Shown here in pieces: positions 35,201 to 45,000 of a stretch of DNA of 46,425 nt. Under the pieces are notes generated by a model. The model ran no database searches. It worked only from the letters and a program-made list of their open reading frames with translations, and was not told where the DNA came from. The stretch's first letter is position 1. Every line of letters starts with the position of its first letter. The DNA is taken from assembly GCA_913020665.1 (NCBI GenBank), contig CAJVZI010000010.1, forward strand, positions 1-46,425, written 5' to 3'. A program made the position numbers and the translations under genes. This stretch comes from an uncultured bacterium. Lineage in GTDB: Bacteria; Fidelibacterota; Marinisomatia; Marinisomatales; UBA1611.

Positions 35201-38200
35201 CAGACACCAGAATTAACTTATCTTCAGCAGTTTGATGTGATCTTGCTGCAGGAGAATGGTCTTACTGGTAATTCAGCTAGTATTGGTGATATACTGGCGG
35301 AATATGTTTTAGATGGGGGCAACCTTATTCTTTCAACCTTTTATTGGCAGGATAGGACAGGTGGTGGTTATAATTCAGCTGGTTGGGGAGACCTTGAATT
35401 ATACGACCCCTTGTATGGGGGCGCCTGCAATTATGCATATCAAGATCTAGGAAATGTCCTTGATCATCCAATGACAGAAGGTATAGATGAATTAAATTGT
35501 TATTTCAGAGGCGGTCCAACAATATTGAGAGATGATGCCACCGCAGTTGCATGGTGGAGCGATGGTGACCCGCTGATCGCATACAATCAGCCTGGAGGAG
35601 TTATCACTGCTGTCACACTATTTCCTGCACATGGAGCCTATTCAAGTTTCAGTGGTGATTTTTATGAGTTATTCTCTAATGCAATATACTGGACAGCAAA
35701 TGCATCACCAGGATGGTTATCCACTGATATAGTCTCGGGTACGGTTGCTCCAGGTACATCTCAAGATATAATAGTAAGTTTGAATGCAAGTGAGTTGGAT
35801 ACAGGATACTATACTGCTCAGCTTGTACTTAATAGCAATGACCCGATCGATCCAAGTGTATCAATTCCAGTAGACATGGAAGTATACATGCTTTTCCCAG
35901 ACATTGCTATAGCGCCTGATTCACTAAGTGAGGAACTTTATATAGGTGATACATCTGTGCAGACCCTTACGATATACAATAATGGGGAAGCAGATCTTGA
36001 CTGGAATGCATATACAACATTCTCAGAATCATCCAGGGTATTTGATAGAAGCCCTGTATTTGGGCCTGGGCCACCATTAAATGATCGAAAGATCACTGAT
36101 GAACGCCAATCCTTGCAAAACCCTCAAAATAGAGAGGAGCATTATATTTCTGAGCCAAGTGATCACTTAAGCTCGATCGCCAATGTCGGAGCTTCAAGAT
36201 CTCAGAGAAATGGTCAAGGTCTGGATAATATTTTGTCCAGCCTGAATGAAAACTATACTTCTATCAATAGTATTATACCAAATAGATATGATTTTGTAGA
36301 TGGTGTAACTGGTTATTATATAGGTGATGGTGGCGGTGATATGTATGATGTAGGAAATATATTGAACACAGATCTTGGTTCTCAAATACCGTATTCAGAT
36401 AATGAGATCACATCAAGCTCTATCTACCTTGGAGAAGATGGTCAGTATTTCACAAGAAAATACGATGGACTTTTCGTTTTTGCTGCGGATATCAATGGAA
36501 TAGATTATTTTGAGATCACGGGTAATTTAGGTGCGGATGGATCTGGCAATACGGATGGATCGGTACTTGAATTGGATCTTTATGGTAAAACATATTATGG
36601 ATTTGTTAATAGGGTCTATAATGCTTATGACCCGTCAGTCAATCATCTTGTTATTGTTGAGGCGCAAGAGGGACTGACACACACCTTTCCTACTACCACA
36701 TATGAAGAAGATCATAGAGTATCTGGTTTGGAAGGATCAACACAGATCTTTTATCTGTTATATGCTGGTTCCAGCGGATACTATATAGATGATGATGCCA
36801 CTCTGGCCATCATGGATGCATTTTTGAACTCGATCGACCTTCGTCCTGATTGGCTTAGCTTGTCCATGCAGTCAGGAACGATTCCTGCAGGTGAGTCAGA
36901 AATATTAGATGTGACTTTTGATGCTAATGCGCTTGATGAAGGCAATTATTCAGCGTCTATACAGGTTGTGAGTAATGATGAAGATGAGATACAGATTGAT
37001 ATTCCTATCACACTCATAGCCAATACTCCTTATCCAGATATCGCGGTGACACCTGGATCATTGGATGATAATTTATTTTTAGGCGATTCATCGTCTCAGT
37101 CTCTTGTGATCAGCAATAGCGGTGTAGCAGACCTTAACTGGAGTCTTAATGTCCTTGATTATGGTCGTGATGGAATGTCCTATGTTTTTACAAATTGTGG
37201 TAGTGAAGGTCATCTTGGACCGTCTCAAGAGGATTGCGATAGTGAATATGAAGGAACATCACTTGAAGATGTGGTGGCTGTAACAGAAGGAATTCAAGAA
37301 TGGACCGTGCCTCAGGCCGGTCTGTATACCATTGAAGCACTTGGAGCTGAAGGTGGTGGTACAAATGGTGGTCTGGGTGCGAGAATGAGTGGAACTTTTG
37401 AACTAAATGCTGGCGATGTTATCAAGATCCAAGTTGGACAGATGGGCATTGAAGAATCCAGTTCAGCTGGCGGTGGCGGTGGCGCATCTGCGGCGGTCAA
37501 AACTCCATATGATACAGAAGGGTCGATCATGGTCATCGCTGGCGGTGGCGGTGGTGGTGGCTACAATAATAATTCCGGATACGATGGTATTATTGAAGAA
37601 ACTGGATCCTATACTGGTAGTGCTGGTTATGCTCCTACAGAGTGGGGAGAAGGTAATTCAGGAGCCGGATTTTTTGGTAATGGAGTTCTAGGCGGTCATG
37701 GTGGTCAAACTATTGCCTATTCATTTGTAAATGGAGCAGTAGGTGGTATTGGCTGGACTGGTGGAGGAACTGGTTACGGTGGATTTGGTGGTGGAGGTAG
37801 TGATGGACACTTTGATGGCGGCGGCGGCGGCGGATATAGTGGTGGTCGAGGAGGACCGACAAATCAATATGCAGGATATGGGGGAAGCTCATATAACTCA
37901 GGAGATGATCAGGATAATGAAGCAGGGGTTGGCTCTGGCCATGGTCTGGTCATTATTACTCTTGATAGTCCTTCGATCTCGTGGGTATCAACATCAGAAA
38001 ATTCAGGAGTGATCCCTGTTGGCGTTTCAGATACATTGGATATTCATTTTAATGCGTCTGATCTAGAATCGGGAAGTTATTTAGCAGATCTAGTGATTTA
38101 TAGTGATGACCCTGATGAGTCAGAAGTGAATATACCCGTATCCCTATCAGTATTTGATCAGGTCTTATTAGAGGATATGCCTGACACATCACTTAATGAA

Positions 38201-40192
38201 GATTCAGAACTCTATTTAACTTTGAATGCAGATTATCCTGGTTATGACTATAATTTTTCTGTAACTAGTGATACGACTGGAGTAGATGCATCTGTAGAAA
38301 ACGATAGTCTTTTATTATTACCCACGCCAGATTGGACGGGTAATGCATCCATTGAGCTTATACTAACCCTAGAAAATTCGTTGTCTGATACGGCATCATT
38401 TATTGTTGCTGTGCATGAGGTCAATGACCCTCCAAATGCCTATGATCACATATATTATATTGATGAAGATGATTCTTTATTAACAACGGTCCCTGCAGAT
38501 GATGGTGATAGTCTGGATGGCGCTCATGATGAACAGACTCTTATGTATTTAACACTATCGGAATTCAATCATGGTTCTTTTGACCTGGGTCGTACCGATG
38601 GAATACTTAGTTATGTTCCAGACCCTGATTATTTTGGACCAGATAGTATGGAATATGTTCTGATGGATAATGGTACAACAGCTGGGCAATCAGATCCGCT
38701 TTCTGATACAGCTCTGATCGTGATCAACACTCTCCCTGTTAACGATGATCCGATCCTAGAAACTCTGTCAGACACCTCAATGTATGAAGATTCAACTCTC
38801 TCGATCATTGTATCTGCTTCAGACATTGATAGTGAGGATCTATCATTTGAAGCTTTAAGTTCAGTAGATGAATATATTACAGCAGAGATGATAGATACAG
38901 TTCTTTATCTAAATTCATACTTTAACTGGAATGGTGTGGCTACTATTACAGTTCTAGTAAACGATAATATGGGCAGAGCAGTAGATGTTGAAGAGTTCCA
39001 ATTAACAGTTCTACCGGTCAATGACCCACCTGAATTTGAGGAGCTATTTGCTTTAGTGGGTGTTGGTTATGATTTTGAGATTCCCATCTTTGCCAATGAT
39101 ATAGATATGGATACACTTTCCATATCATTGGATGATTCGTTTGATTATCCTGATTGGATCACACTAGAATGTGAACCTTGCAGGTTAGTAGGTAATGCTC
39201 CTGATGAAGGTAACCATCCTTTTCCATTATTGGTTCATGATGGTAGTACCACCGTCACTGATACGTTTCATTTAGAATCACGTTATTTCCAACCAAGGAT
39301 AACAGCCATAGATGATGTTCCTGAAGATGAGGGTGGTAGAGTATACGTTGAGTTCCAACGTTCATTCTTTGATCATGCTGATCAGAATAATCAGTTCTAT
39401 ACGATCTTTAGATTAGATGAGGTCGAAGATAGTACCCTTTGGGTCAGTACCGTAACTGGCACAGCAGGTGGAGATGAAAGCTATGTTTTTGAAGTATCCA
39501 CCGTGGTTGATTCTAGTGAAGAAGATAATGGAACGACACAATTCAAGGTCATTGCATTTATGAATGCTGGTACCTTTGAGTCAGATGTATCGAGTGGTTA
39601 CTCATTAGATAATCTAGCTCCTGAAGCACCGACCGGTCTCGAAGCTGTGGTGGTGGATGAAGGTATCCATCTTTCATGGGACCTATCTAGCGCTGATGAT
39701 TTTCAGTATTTTGATCTGGATAGATCATTATCTGAAGATTTTGCAGTTTATGAGACATTCACATTGACCGATACTGTCTACCTTGATCCGAATTATACGC
39801 TTAATGAACCACAGTTCTATCGACTCTCTGCGATCGATCACTCAGGGAATGTAAGTGATTATTCAGACATAGTTGAGGCTGCTGTACTCGCTATTGATGA
39901 AGAGGTCATTCCTGATTCATATGCACTGTACCAGAATTACCCTAATCCATTCAATCCGGTCACGACCATACGCTATGACCTTCCAGAAAGAGCGGTAGTA
40001 AGTATTCGTATCTTCGATATAAAGGGAAGAATTATACGGACATTAGTGCAGGAGACTCATGATCCAGGAAGAAGAGTGGTGGTATGGGATGCAACGAACC
40101 AGAATGGAGAGGATGTATCTGCAGGAATGTATATGTACATGATCCAAGCTGGAAAATTTTCTCAGGTTCGTAAAATGCTATTATTAAAGTAA
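32240..40192 (+). CDS. Giant secreted M6 metalloprotease with LamG, glycine-rich, Ig and T9SS sorting domains
   Basis: After a signal peptide comes an M6 (immune-inhibitor-A-like) protease domain with the zinc motif HEFGHILGLPDLYD at H254-H258. Then follow a GCTDP...NY...DDGSC motif (about 632-652), a LamG-like domain (659-860), choice-of-anchor-like strands repeated three times (PDSL...GDST...NTGDTDLQW) and an amidotransferase-like domain (about 948-1153, QVLLMSNN...FDVILLQENG). Next are a glycine-rich domain like that of animal ALK/LTK (about 1683-1907), several Ig/cadherin-like modules with VNDPP linkers (about 1975-2355) and an FN3 module. The tail is type A T9SS: NYPNPFNPVTTIRYDLPE...GMYMYMIQAG...KMLLLK. 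The 2650 residues imply a surface or released protease for protein-rich particles. A terminator follows. Confidence 0.9.
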   Translation: MRSLKKFIQISIPFALAFIYGITPPQSGQFPAGFWDQMEEQNIGVVYGDSGWVKKIAEWRNNSYRDAQLEFNLPVLLGKYSGATTYFTAQDFQNILFDNNSAGSMSEYYEEISHGNFTVDGTAGGWYQSTYSMSEAKANTKQYVAEIAALADPDFDYAQYDNDGPDNIPNSGDDDGYVDGIAVVYSGCGAEWGPGNDNLWPHMSSLGSSYEYTTQDASANGGYIIVSSYFVSPELAGGGDCYTDIIRPMGVYAHEFGHILGLPDLYDRDDSNGDSEGIGNWCLMAGGSWNGWGGDTPAHMSAWCKQEMGWVEPTVLGEDQNSVDIPAAATNAHALKIWEDDYYWNRYFLVENRQLTGFDAELPGSGLMVYHIDENRRWGTYRWSSGPVNDDHTHKLVDVETADGNGDMDNGINRGDGGDPFPGTSNNTDFSSNSDPNSDRYTGEATSIVVTNISSSSSSMTADIAIQPQKGIPIVYDQTGISGWGWGYSSEADHYGGVLFEYPITEEENGYLTEVDIGFRNGNNNYTLYVYDSYENSVLGTLLFEVAGTASSSGWHSVPVDSVLIQPGQEFFVAYKIVGQSYAISFDKLTTPVNRSYFSGDGVSYSGSIGDSYNINLRAKLRNRTPQNEVLGCTDPYANNYDPDATSDDGSCSGYPDNGDYSISFDGVDDYTRAAWSDNMNTYTVSLWVRSNVESQELYRGFFNSYDNQSYGFQLDCNGSNQYRFYSELGTVVFAPLSTEWSHIAVVANNSTTSFYFNGDLIATENWVMDEWNHIELGRNRSTQQPGNYTVDQVSIWNTARTQTEIQGDMYNELSGNEDGLLVYWKGDAGEGDILYDHTGNANHATIYGATFIENNPGWATIDVDPDSLYQHVLIGDSTTQTITIHNTGDTDLQWEIAASNSQRISSDNNIYLTTTDQGPNISLEDGPGAQDPVYELNLERLGSHPSGRDGDLQVLLMSNNTSNNDYFAGQIEPYVENMDFASWDIDQTPELTYLQQFDVILLQENGLTGNSASIGDILAEYVLDGGNLILSTFYWQDRTGGGYNSAGWGDLELYDPLYGGACNYAYQDLGNVLDHPMTEGIDELNCYFRGGPTILRDDATAVAWWSDGDPLIAYNQPGGVITAVTLFPAHGAYSSFSGDFYELFSNAIYWTANASPGWLSTDIVSGTVAPGTSQDIIVSLNASELDTGYYTAQLVLNSNDPIDPSVSIPVDMEVYMLFPDIAIAPDSLSEELYIGDTSVQTLTIYNNGEADLDWNAYTTFSESSRVFDRSPVFGPGPPLNDRKITDERQSLQNPQNREEHYISEPSDHLSSIANVGASRSQRNGQGLDNILSSLNENYTSINSIIPNRYDFVDGVTGYYIGDGGGDMYDVGNILNTDLGSQIPYSDNEITSSSIYLGEDGQYFTRKYDGLFVFAADINGIDYFEITGNLGADGSGNTDGSVLELDLYGKTYYGFVNRVYNAYDPSVNHLVIVEAQEGLTHTFPTTTYEEDHRVSGLEGSTQIFYLLYAGSSGYYIDDDATLAIMDAFLNSIDLRPDWLSLSMQSGTIPAGESEILDVTFDANALDEGNYSASIQVVSNDEDEIQIDIPITLIANTPYPDIAVTPGSLDDNLFLGDSSSQSLVISNSGVADLNWSLNVLDYGRDGMSYVFTNCGSEGHLGPSQEDCDSEYEGTSLEDVVAVTEGIQEWTVPQAGLYTIEALGAEGGGTNGGLGARMSGTFELNAGDVIKIQVGQMGIEESSSAGGGGGASAAVKTPYDTEGSIMVIAGGGGGGGYNNNSGYDGIIEETGSYTGSAGYAPTEWGEGNSGAGFFGNGVLGGHGGQTIAYSFVNGAVGGIGWTGGGTGYGGFGGGGSDGHFDGGGGGGYSGGRGGPTNQYAGYGGSSYNSGDDQDNEAGVGSGHGLVIITLDSPSISWVSTSENSGVIPVGVSDTLDIHFNASDLESGSYLADLVIYSDDPDESEVNIPVSLSVFDQVLLEDMPDTSLNEDSELYLTLNADYPGYDYNFSVTSDTTGVDASVENDSLLLLPTPDWTGNASIELILTLENSLSDTASFIVAVHEVNDPPNAYDHIYYIDEDDSLLTTVPADDGDSLDGAHDEQTLMYLTLSEFNHGSFDLGRTDGILSYVPDPDYFGPDSMEYVLMDNGTTAGQSDPLSDTALIVINTLPVNDDPILETLSDTSMYEDSTLSIIVSASDIDSEDLSFEALSSVDEYITAEMIDTVLYLNSYFNWNGVATITVLVNDNMGRAVDVEEFQLTVLPVNDPPEFEELFALVGVGYDFEIPIFANDIDMDTLSISLDDSFDYPDWITLECEPCRLVGNAPDEGNHPFPLLVHDGSTTVTDTFHLESRYFQPRITAIDDVPEDEGGRVYVEFQRSFFDHADQNNQFYTIFRLDEVEDSTLWVSTVTGTAGGDESYVFEVSTVVDSSEEDNGTTQFKVIAFMNAGTFESDVSSGYSLDNLAPEAPTGLEAVVVDEGIHLSWDLSSADDFQYFDLDRSLSEDFAVYETFTLTDTVYLDPNYTLNEPQFYRLSAIDHSGNVSDYSDIVEAAVLAIDEEVIPDSYALYQNYPNPFNPVTTIRYDLPERAVVSIRIFDIKGRIIRTLVQETHDPGRRVVVWDATNQNGEDVSAGMYMYMIQAGKFSQVRKMLLLK

Positions 40193-40209
40193 ATTGTATT
40201 GCCTAATTA

Positions 40210-40242
40210 TTAAAAAACCCCGTTTATAGCGGGGTTTTTTAA
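40210..40242 (+). terminator. Intrinsic terminator after the M6 protease gene
   Basis: CCCCG (40218-40222) pairs with CGGGG (40230-40234) around the loop TTTATAG. Flanking A6 and T6 runs extend the stem and supply the T-tract. The symmetry means it could also work on the opposite strand, but no minus-strand gene converges here. Confidence 0.9.
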
Positions 40243-40288
40243 TAGGGCAGGTAGAATATAGATTAACACCTAAAAGAGCGTATATAAC

Positions 40289-40471
40289 ATGATCAAACAG
40301 CTAAAAAGACTCATTAATAGCCAAAGGACAGCTATATTCATATTATTGATATTAAACTTGTTGCAATTAAGAGAATTAGGCATCCTACGAATTCAATTAA
40401 TTGACCTTGAATCAAAGGTAGCATCTCTTGAAGAATATGCTAAAAATAATGAGAATAGATCTAGTCAATAG
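40289..40471 (+). CDS. Small membrane/coiled-coil protein of unknown function
   Basis: The 60 residues hold one hydrophobic helix (TAIFILLILNLLQL) followed by a heptad-like stretch (LRIQLIDLESKVASLEEYAKN), so a bitopic protein with a short coiled coil is likely. I know no family for it. The ATG lies 47 bases after the terminator. Its 3' end overlaps the start of the LRR gene in another frame by about 35 bases, so coupling is possible. It could be spurious, but the helix plus coiled coil looks like a real protein. Confidence 0.5.
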   Translation: MIKQLKRLINSQRTAIFILLILNLLQLRELGILRIQLIDLESKVASLEEYAKNNENRSSQ

Positions 40472-42038
40472 ATCACTTAACATTTGTTTTATTGTAGGTG
40501 GCCTTTTTTTATGGGACTGTGCCGGTACACCACCAGCTCCACCTGAACCAGAACCTGTAGCAGTATATGTTCCTGAACCTGAACCTGTGGCTGCCATTCC
40601 TCCAACACCACCAGAGGTAGTATTAATATCTTCTATAGAGTATAATAAGGATCATATGACCATTAATTGGGATACTTCCCAGGATGCTGATTTTATATCA
40701 TATACTCTAATAAGGACGATCGGTGAAAGTAATAATATTGATACGTTAGTAACGATCAAGGATATAGAAAGAACGGTATATGAACTGGAAGATTTTGACC
40801 CAAAGATCGAGAATTGGTTCTGGATCTTGGTCACGGACCAAGATGGTCTCGTTAGTGAAGGAAAAAGGTCTACGCATACACTAGAGACCAAGGCCCCAGA
40901 AGCTCCCATTTTACTTTCAGTGGAATATGACGATATGCTAACAATAAGATGGAATCAGAATCAAGATCATGATTTTTCCTTTTATAGGATCTATAGATCC
41001 AGACTAAATAGCATGAATGATAAAGTACCTTTTAAGGATATATTTTCAAAGACAGACACACTATTTATCATACCTACGGATTCTGTCTACTATTATCAGA
41101 TCGGAGTACAGGATCACTGGGGACTGGAATCATATAGCAACATTTTAAAGGGTGATCATTCTATTACTATTTGGGATCAAGAATATTCTCTGATCGACAC
41201 CAGAGAATTGGATCTTTCCTCGAGCAAGAGATTTGGTGAGATCCCATCCGAATTTAGTAGGCTTATTAATCTTGAAGATCTAAGGCTCCAGAATAATTTC
41301 TTAACAGGTAGGTTACCAGATGGGTTATGGGAGCTAAAAAAACTGAGATCAATTAATGTAAGTAATAATGAATTATCAGGTAAGATACCGAAAGAGATAT
41401 ACAGAGCTTCATCATCCTTGGAAGAGCTATGGCTATCAAATAATAAATTCACAGGTGAACTACCTTATCAGCTTTTCATGCTTGAGAATTTGACACATTT
41501 GAATATCAGCGATAATGAGATCGAGGGGTATTTGAGTGAATCAGTGAGCGATCTTGTTTCTCTTGAATATTTGAATCTATGGAATAATAATATATCTGGT
41601 TTTATCCCAAGAGAATTAGGCGAACTTAAGAATTTAGAATTTTTAAGCCTGTCTGGTAATCAGTTGAAAGGACCGATACCTAAAGAACTTGGCAATGCAA
41701 GTAGCTTGATATCTATTGGTTTATTTGAGAATGAACTTACCGGGTCGATACCAAAAGAGATCACAACATTATCCAACTTAAAATATTTAGGACTTTTTGA
41801 TAATAAACTAGAGGGGGATGTGCCAGAACCTCTCATGAGCCAATTGGATCTTTTATACTTAAGGCTCAACGATAACAATTTTGATGAGATCGATCACGAT
41901 AGTATGTGTGGATCAGGTTATGATTGGGCAAATTTTATTTATTATGATGTTTCAAAGAATGAATTTGGAGAACCTTTACCTGTCTGTTTTCATAATGATG
42001 AGTTTCTTAAGATATATTCTTCCTATAATAAAAAATAA
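40437..42038 (+). CDS. Exported leucine-rich-repeat protein with FN3-like modules
   Basis: Possible starts are TTG 40428, ATG 40437 and ATG 40449; all lead into the hydrophobic segment NICFIVGGLFLWDCAG. The cysteine there resembles a lipidation site but has W-D before it, which is not a normal lipobox. A Pro/Glu linker (PPEPEPVAVYVPEPEP) precedes two FN3-like modules (about 60-240). Then come nine leucine-rich repeats of the plant-type pattern LxxLxLxxNxLxGxIPxxL, for example LRLQNNFLTGRLPDGL and LSLSGNQLKGPIPKEL. The C-terminal cap has two cysteines (DSMCGSG and LPVCFHN). It has no T9SS tail. The next gene starts immediately at its stop, so they share a transcript. Confidence 0.82.
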   Translation: MLKIMRIDLVNRSLNICFIVGGLFLWDCAGTPPAPPEPEPVAVYVPEPEPVAAIPPTPPEVVLISSIEYNKDHMTINWDTSQDADFISYTLIRTIGESNNIDTLVTIKDIERTVYELEDFDPKIENWFWILVTDQDGLVSEGKRSTHTLETKAPEAPILLSVEYDDMLTIRWNQNQDHDFSFYRIYRSRLNSMNDKVPFKDIFSKTDTLFIIPTDSVYYYQIGVQDHWGLESYSNILKGDHSITIWDQEYSLIDTRELDLSSSKRFGEIPSEFSRLINLEDLRLQNNFLTGRLPDGLWELKKLRSINVSNNELSGKIPKEIYRASSSLEELWLSNNKFTGELPYQLFMLENLTHLNISDNEIEGYLSESVSDLVSLEYLNLWNNNISGFIPRELGELKNLEFLSLSGNQLKGPIPKELGNASSLISIGLFENELTGSIPKEITTLSNLKYLGLFDNKLEGDVPEPLMSQLDLLYLRLNDNNFDEIDHDSMCGSGYDWANFIYYDVSKNEFGEPLPVCFHNDEFLKIYSSYNKK

Positions 42039-45000
42039 ATGAATGTAAATTATTTTTTTCTATTAAATATATTTATTTCATTCCTTTCTGCTACCAACTA
42101 CTATGTGGCCACTTCTTACGGGAATGATACTAATAATGGTACGTCTATCAATACGCCATTTAAAACCATAGCGAAGGCCGCATCAGTAATGTCATCAGGT
42201 GATATATGTTATATCAGGCAAGGACGATACCATGAAACGGTTACTATTAACAATCTAGATGGGTCCTCGGGATCTGCGATCATTTTTACGAATTATAATA
42301 ATGAACGTGTGATAATGGATGGGACCATACCGATAACATCGACATGGACACAAGTAGGATCATCCAATATATGGAGAACAAAATTATCATCTGACATTTG
42401 GCAGTTATTTTTGGATTGGGAAGAACAGGTCATGGCTAGATGGCCAAATGCTAAATTCAGCGATAATACTATCTGGGATAATGATAATTATTGGGCAAAG
42501 GGTACGATCGATGATGATGAGAATGCATATTCCAATGGCACGATCATAGATGACCCATATACTAATTCTGCAGGCACAACAATAAATCTTAGTGCTGCTG
42601 GTTTTGACCTGGACGAAACTAATAAGCAGGCGATCGCCATACTTAATCTTGGGTCATTTAGGACTTGGTCAAGGCTCGTTACAAGTCATTCTGGTGGCAC
42701 ATTTAACTATTCTACAGTTCCAAATTGGAAGACCAAACATCACTATTATTTTTTAGAGGGACGACGCGAATTTTTAGACCAAGCAGGAGAGTGGTGGTAT
42801 GATACATACAATAATGCAGATTCTCTTTATTATTACGCTAATAATGGAGTTGATCCAAATAGACTGAATTTTAGAGGGAAGGTACAATCTTATGCATTTT
42901 CTATCACTGGATCTGAATATATACAGATAAAGAATATAGAATTTTTTGGTACTACGGTTTATTTCTCCAATGGAGATAACTGTGTGGTATATGGATGCAA
43001 CTTCATGTATCCTAGTTGCTCAAAGAGGATGCTAAGAACTGTGGATACCGAGCCGGAAATGACAAAATTTGCATCAGGGAGTGCCGGTAGCGCCATCCGA
43101 AATTGCGCTTTTCGTAATACGGATGGAACCGCGCTTGAAATGTGGGGCGGTACGGACACAGTTGATAACTGTTATTTTACTAATATTGATTACTCTGTTG
43201 CAGATAATAGTAGCATAATGCTTACAATGCGAATGAATGGTACTGCCAATGTATTTAGAAAGAATACAGTACATAGGACAGGTGCATCAGCAACTGTGAT
43301 GGTAGGTGATGCTGGACTAGTTGAATATAATAACCTATATGACACGGGACATCTTCAGAGTGATGGCTCCATGATACAGTTCATGGAAGACCAGCAGGAT
43401 GGAGCGATCTGTAGATACAATTGGCTCCATGATACGGAAAAATATGGTGCTAGGTTTGACCACAGTGGTACAGCAGATGGGACAAACGGGACCATGCATC
43501 ATAACCTTGCCTGGAATTGTGAAAGCGGTGGTATTATGGTCAAGGGTGATAACCATAAGGTATACAATAATACAGTTTTGAATTCTGGTAGTAAGAACGA
43601 TATAATCGTATTTCAAGTTAACAATGGAGATCATGCCTCTAGTATCATCAGGAATAATGCAGCAGATAAGATAGCAAATCATAGAACGAATAATGTTGCA
43701 ATAGATTTTGGGACCTACACAAATAATTGGAATGGGTATAATGAGAGTGTGACACTTAATAGTATTTTAACAGACACATCTAATAATGATTTTTCTCCAG
43801 GGACGTCCTCTCCCTTGATTGATGCTGGCACCACAATTAGCGGTATTACTGATCAGTATACAAATAATGGGAGTGGACCTGATGTTGGTGCATACGAGGA
43901 TGGAAATACGAATTGGACCGCTGGGCATGACTGGAACGTGAATACAACGTTTGGTAGTAGTTGGGTACCGATACATAGTGCTACAATAAGTGGAAATTCA
44001 GGTTTTAGGATGATGAGTAGTCCCGTTTCTGGAACAATATTAGGTGATCTGCTAGATGAGTTATGGATCCAAGGCATGACCGGCGGGGATGCAACCAGCG
44101 GTAATGCAAATGTATGGGTTTTAAATCTGGCAGGTCAAACTTGGACCGCTGTTTCAAATATAAGTACACAATCTTTATCTGCTGGTCAAGGATTCTTGGT
44201 TTATGTGTTTGATGATATTGATTTTGATACAGATAGTGACCTTCCTGTTGATCTCTATGTATCTGGCTCTCATAATACAGGTAATGTATCGATAACCAGT
44301 ATACCTCAAAATAGCTTCTATTTAGGAGGGAACCCTTATACAAAGACCATTGATTGGGATGATATATCAAAAACTAATTTGTCTACAACTGTTTCTGTAT
44401 GGGATGATGCAAGCTCAGATTGGAAAACCTATAATGGTTCATCTGGAGATCTAACAAATGGCTTAATTGCGCCTTTTCAGGGGTTTTGGGTACAGGCAAG
44501 TGGTGGTGTAGGTAGCTTTACTATCCAAGCGGATGATATATCCACAACTGCTGGTACATTTCTAGGTCGTACTACAGAGGAGAATACAGGGAGTTTAGCT
44601 TTTACCATCTCATCTGGCGACCATACAGATAATATATATTTGACCTTTGGACCTAATGGTAGCATTTATAAAGACATTTCAGATGCACCTAAATTACTTC
44701 CATTGCAAGCATCGCCTAGGATTGCAGCAATGACCATTTCTGATAATATCCCTATGAAGATCAACCACCTGCCTTATGATCTTGAGGGAACATATATGAT
44801 TCCTTTAGATTTGTTATCATTGGATATAGATACTGCAGGTCACTTTGTTACCTATGGTGATCAAGTCACGTTGGATCTGGTCGAGCAAGACCTACCTGGG
44901 CATATTACTTATAGTATTATGGATAATATATCTGGAATTGAACACAATATGCAGAGTTTGTTAGGTCTGGATCTTACTACAGAATCAAAAGGAACCTTTT

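Noticed and set aside
37312-38012. Extra open frames on both strands over the glycine-rich region
   Set aside because: GGT/GGC-rich coding sequence leaves other frames open by composition. The main frame has clear domain homology throughout.
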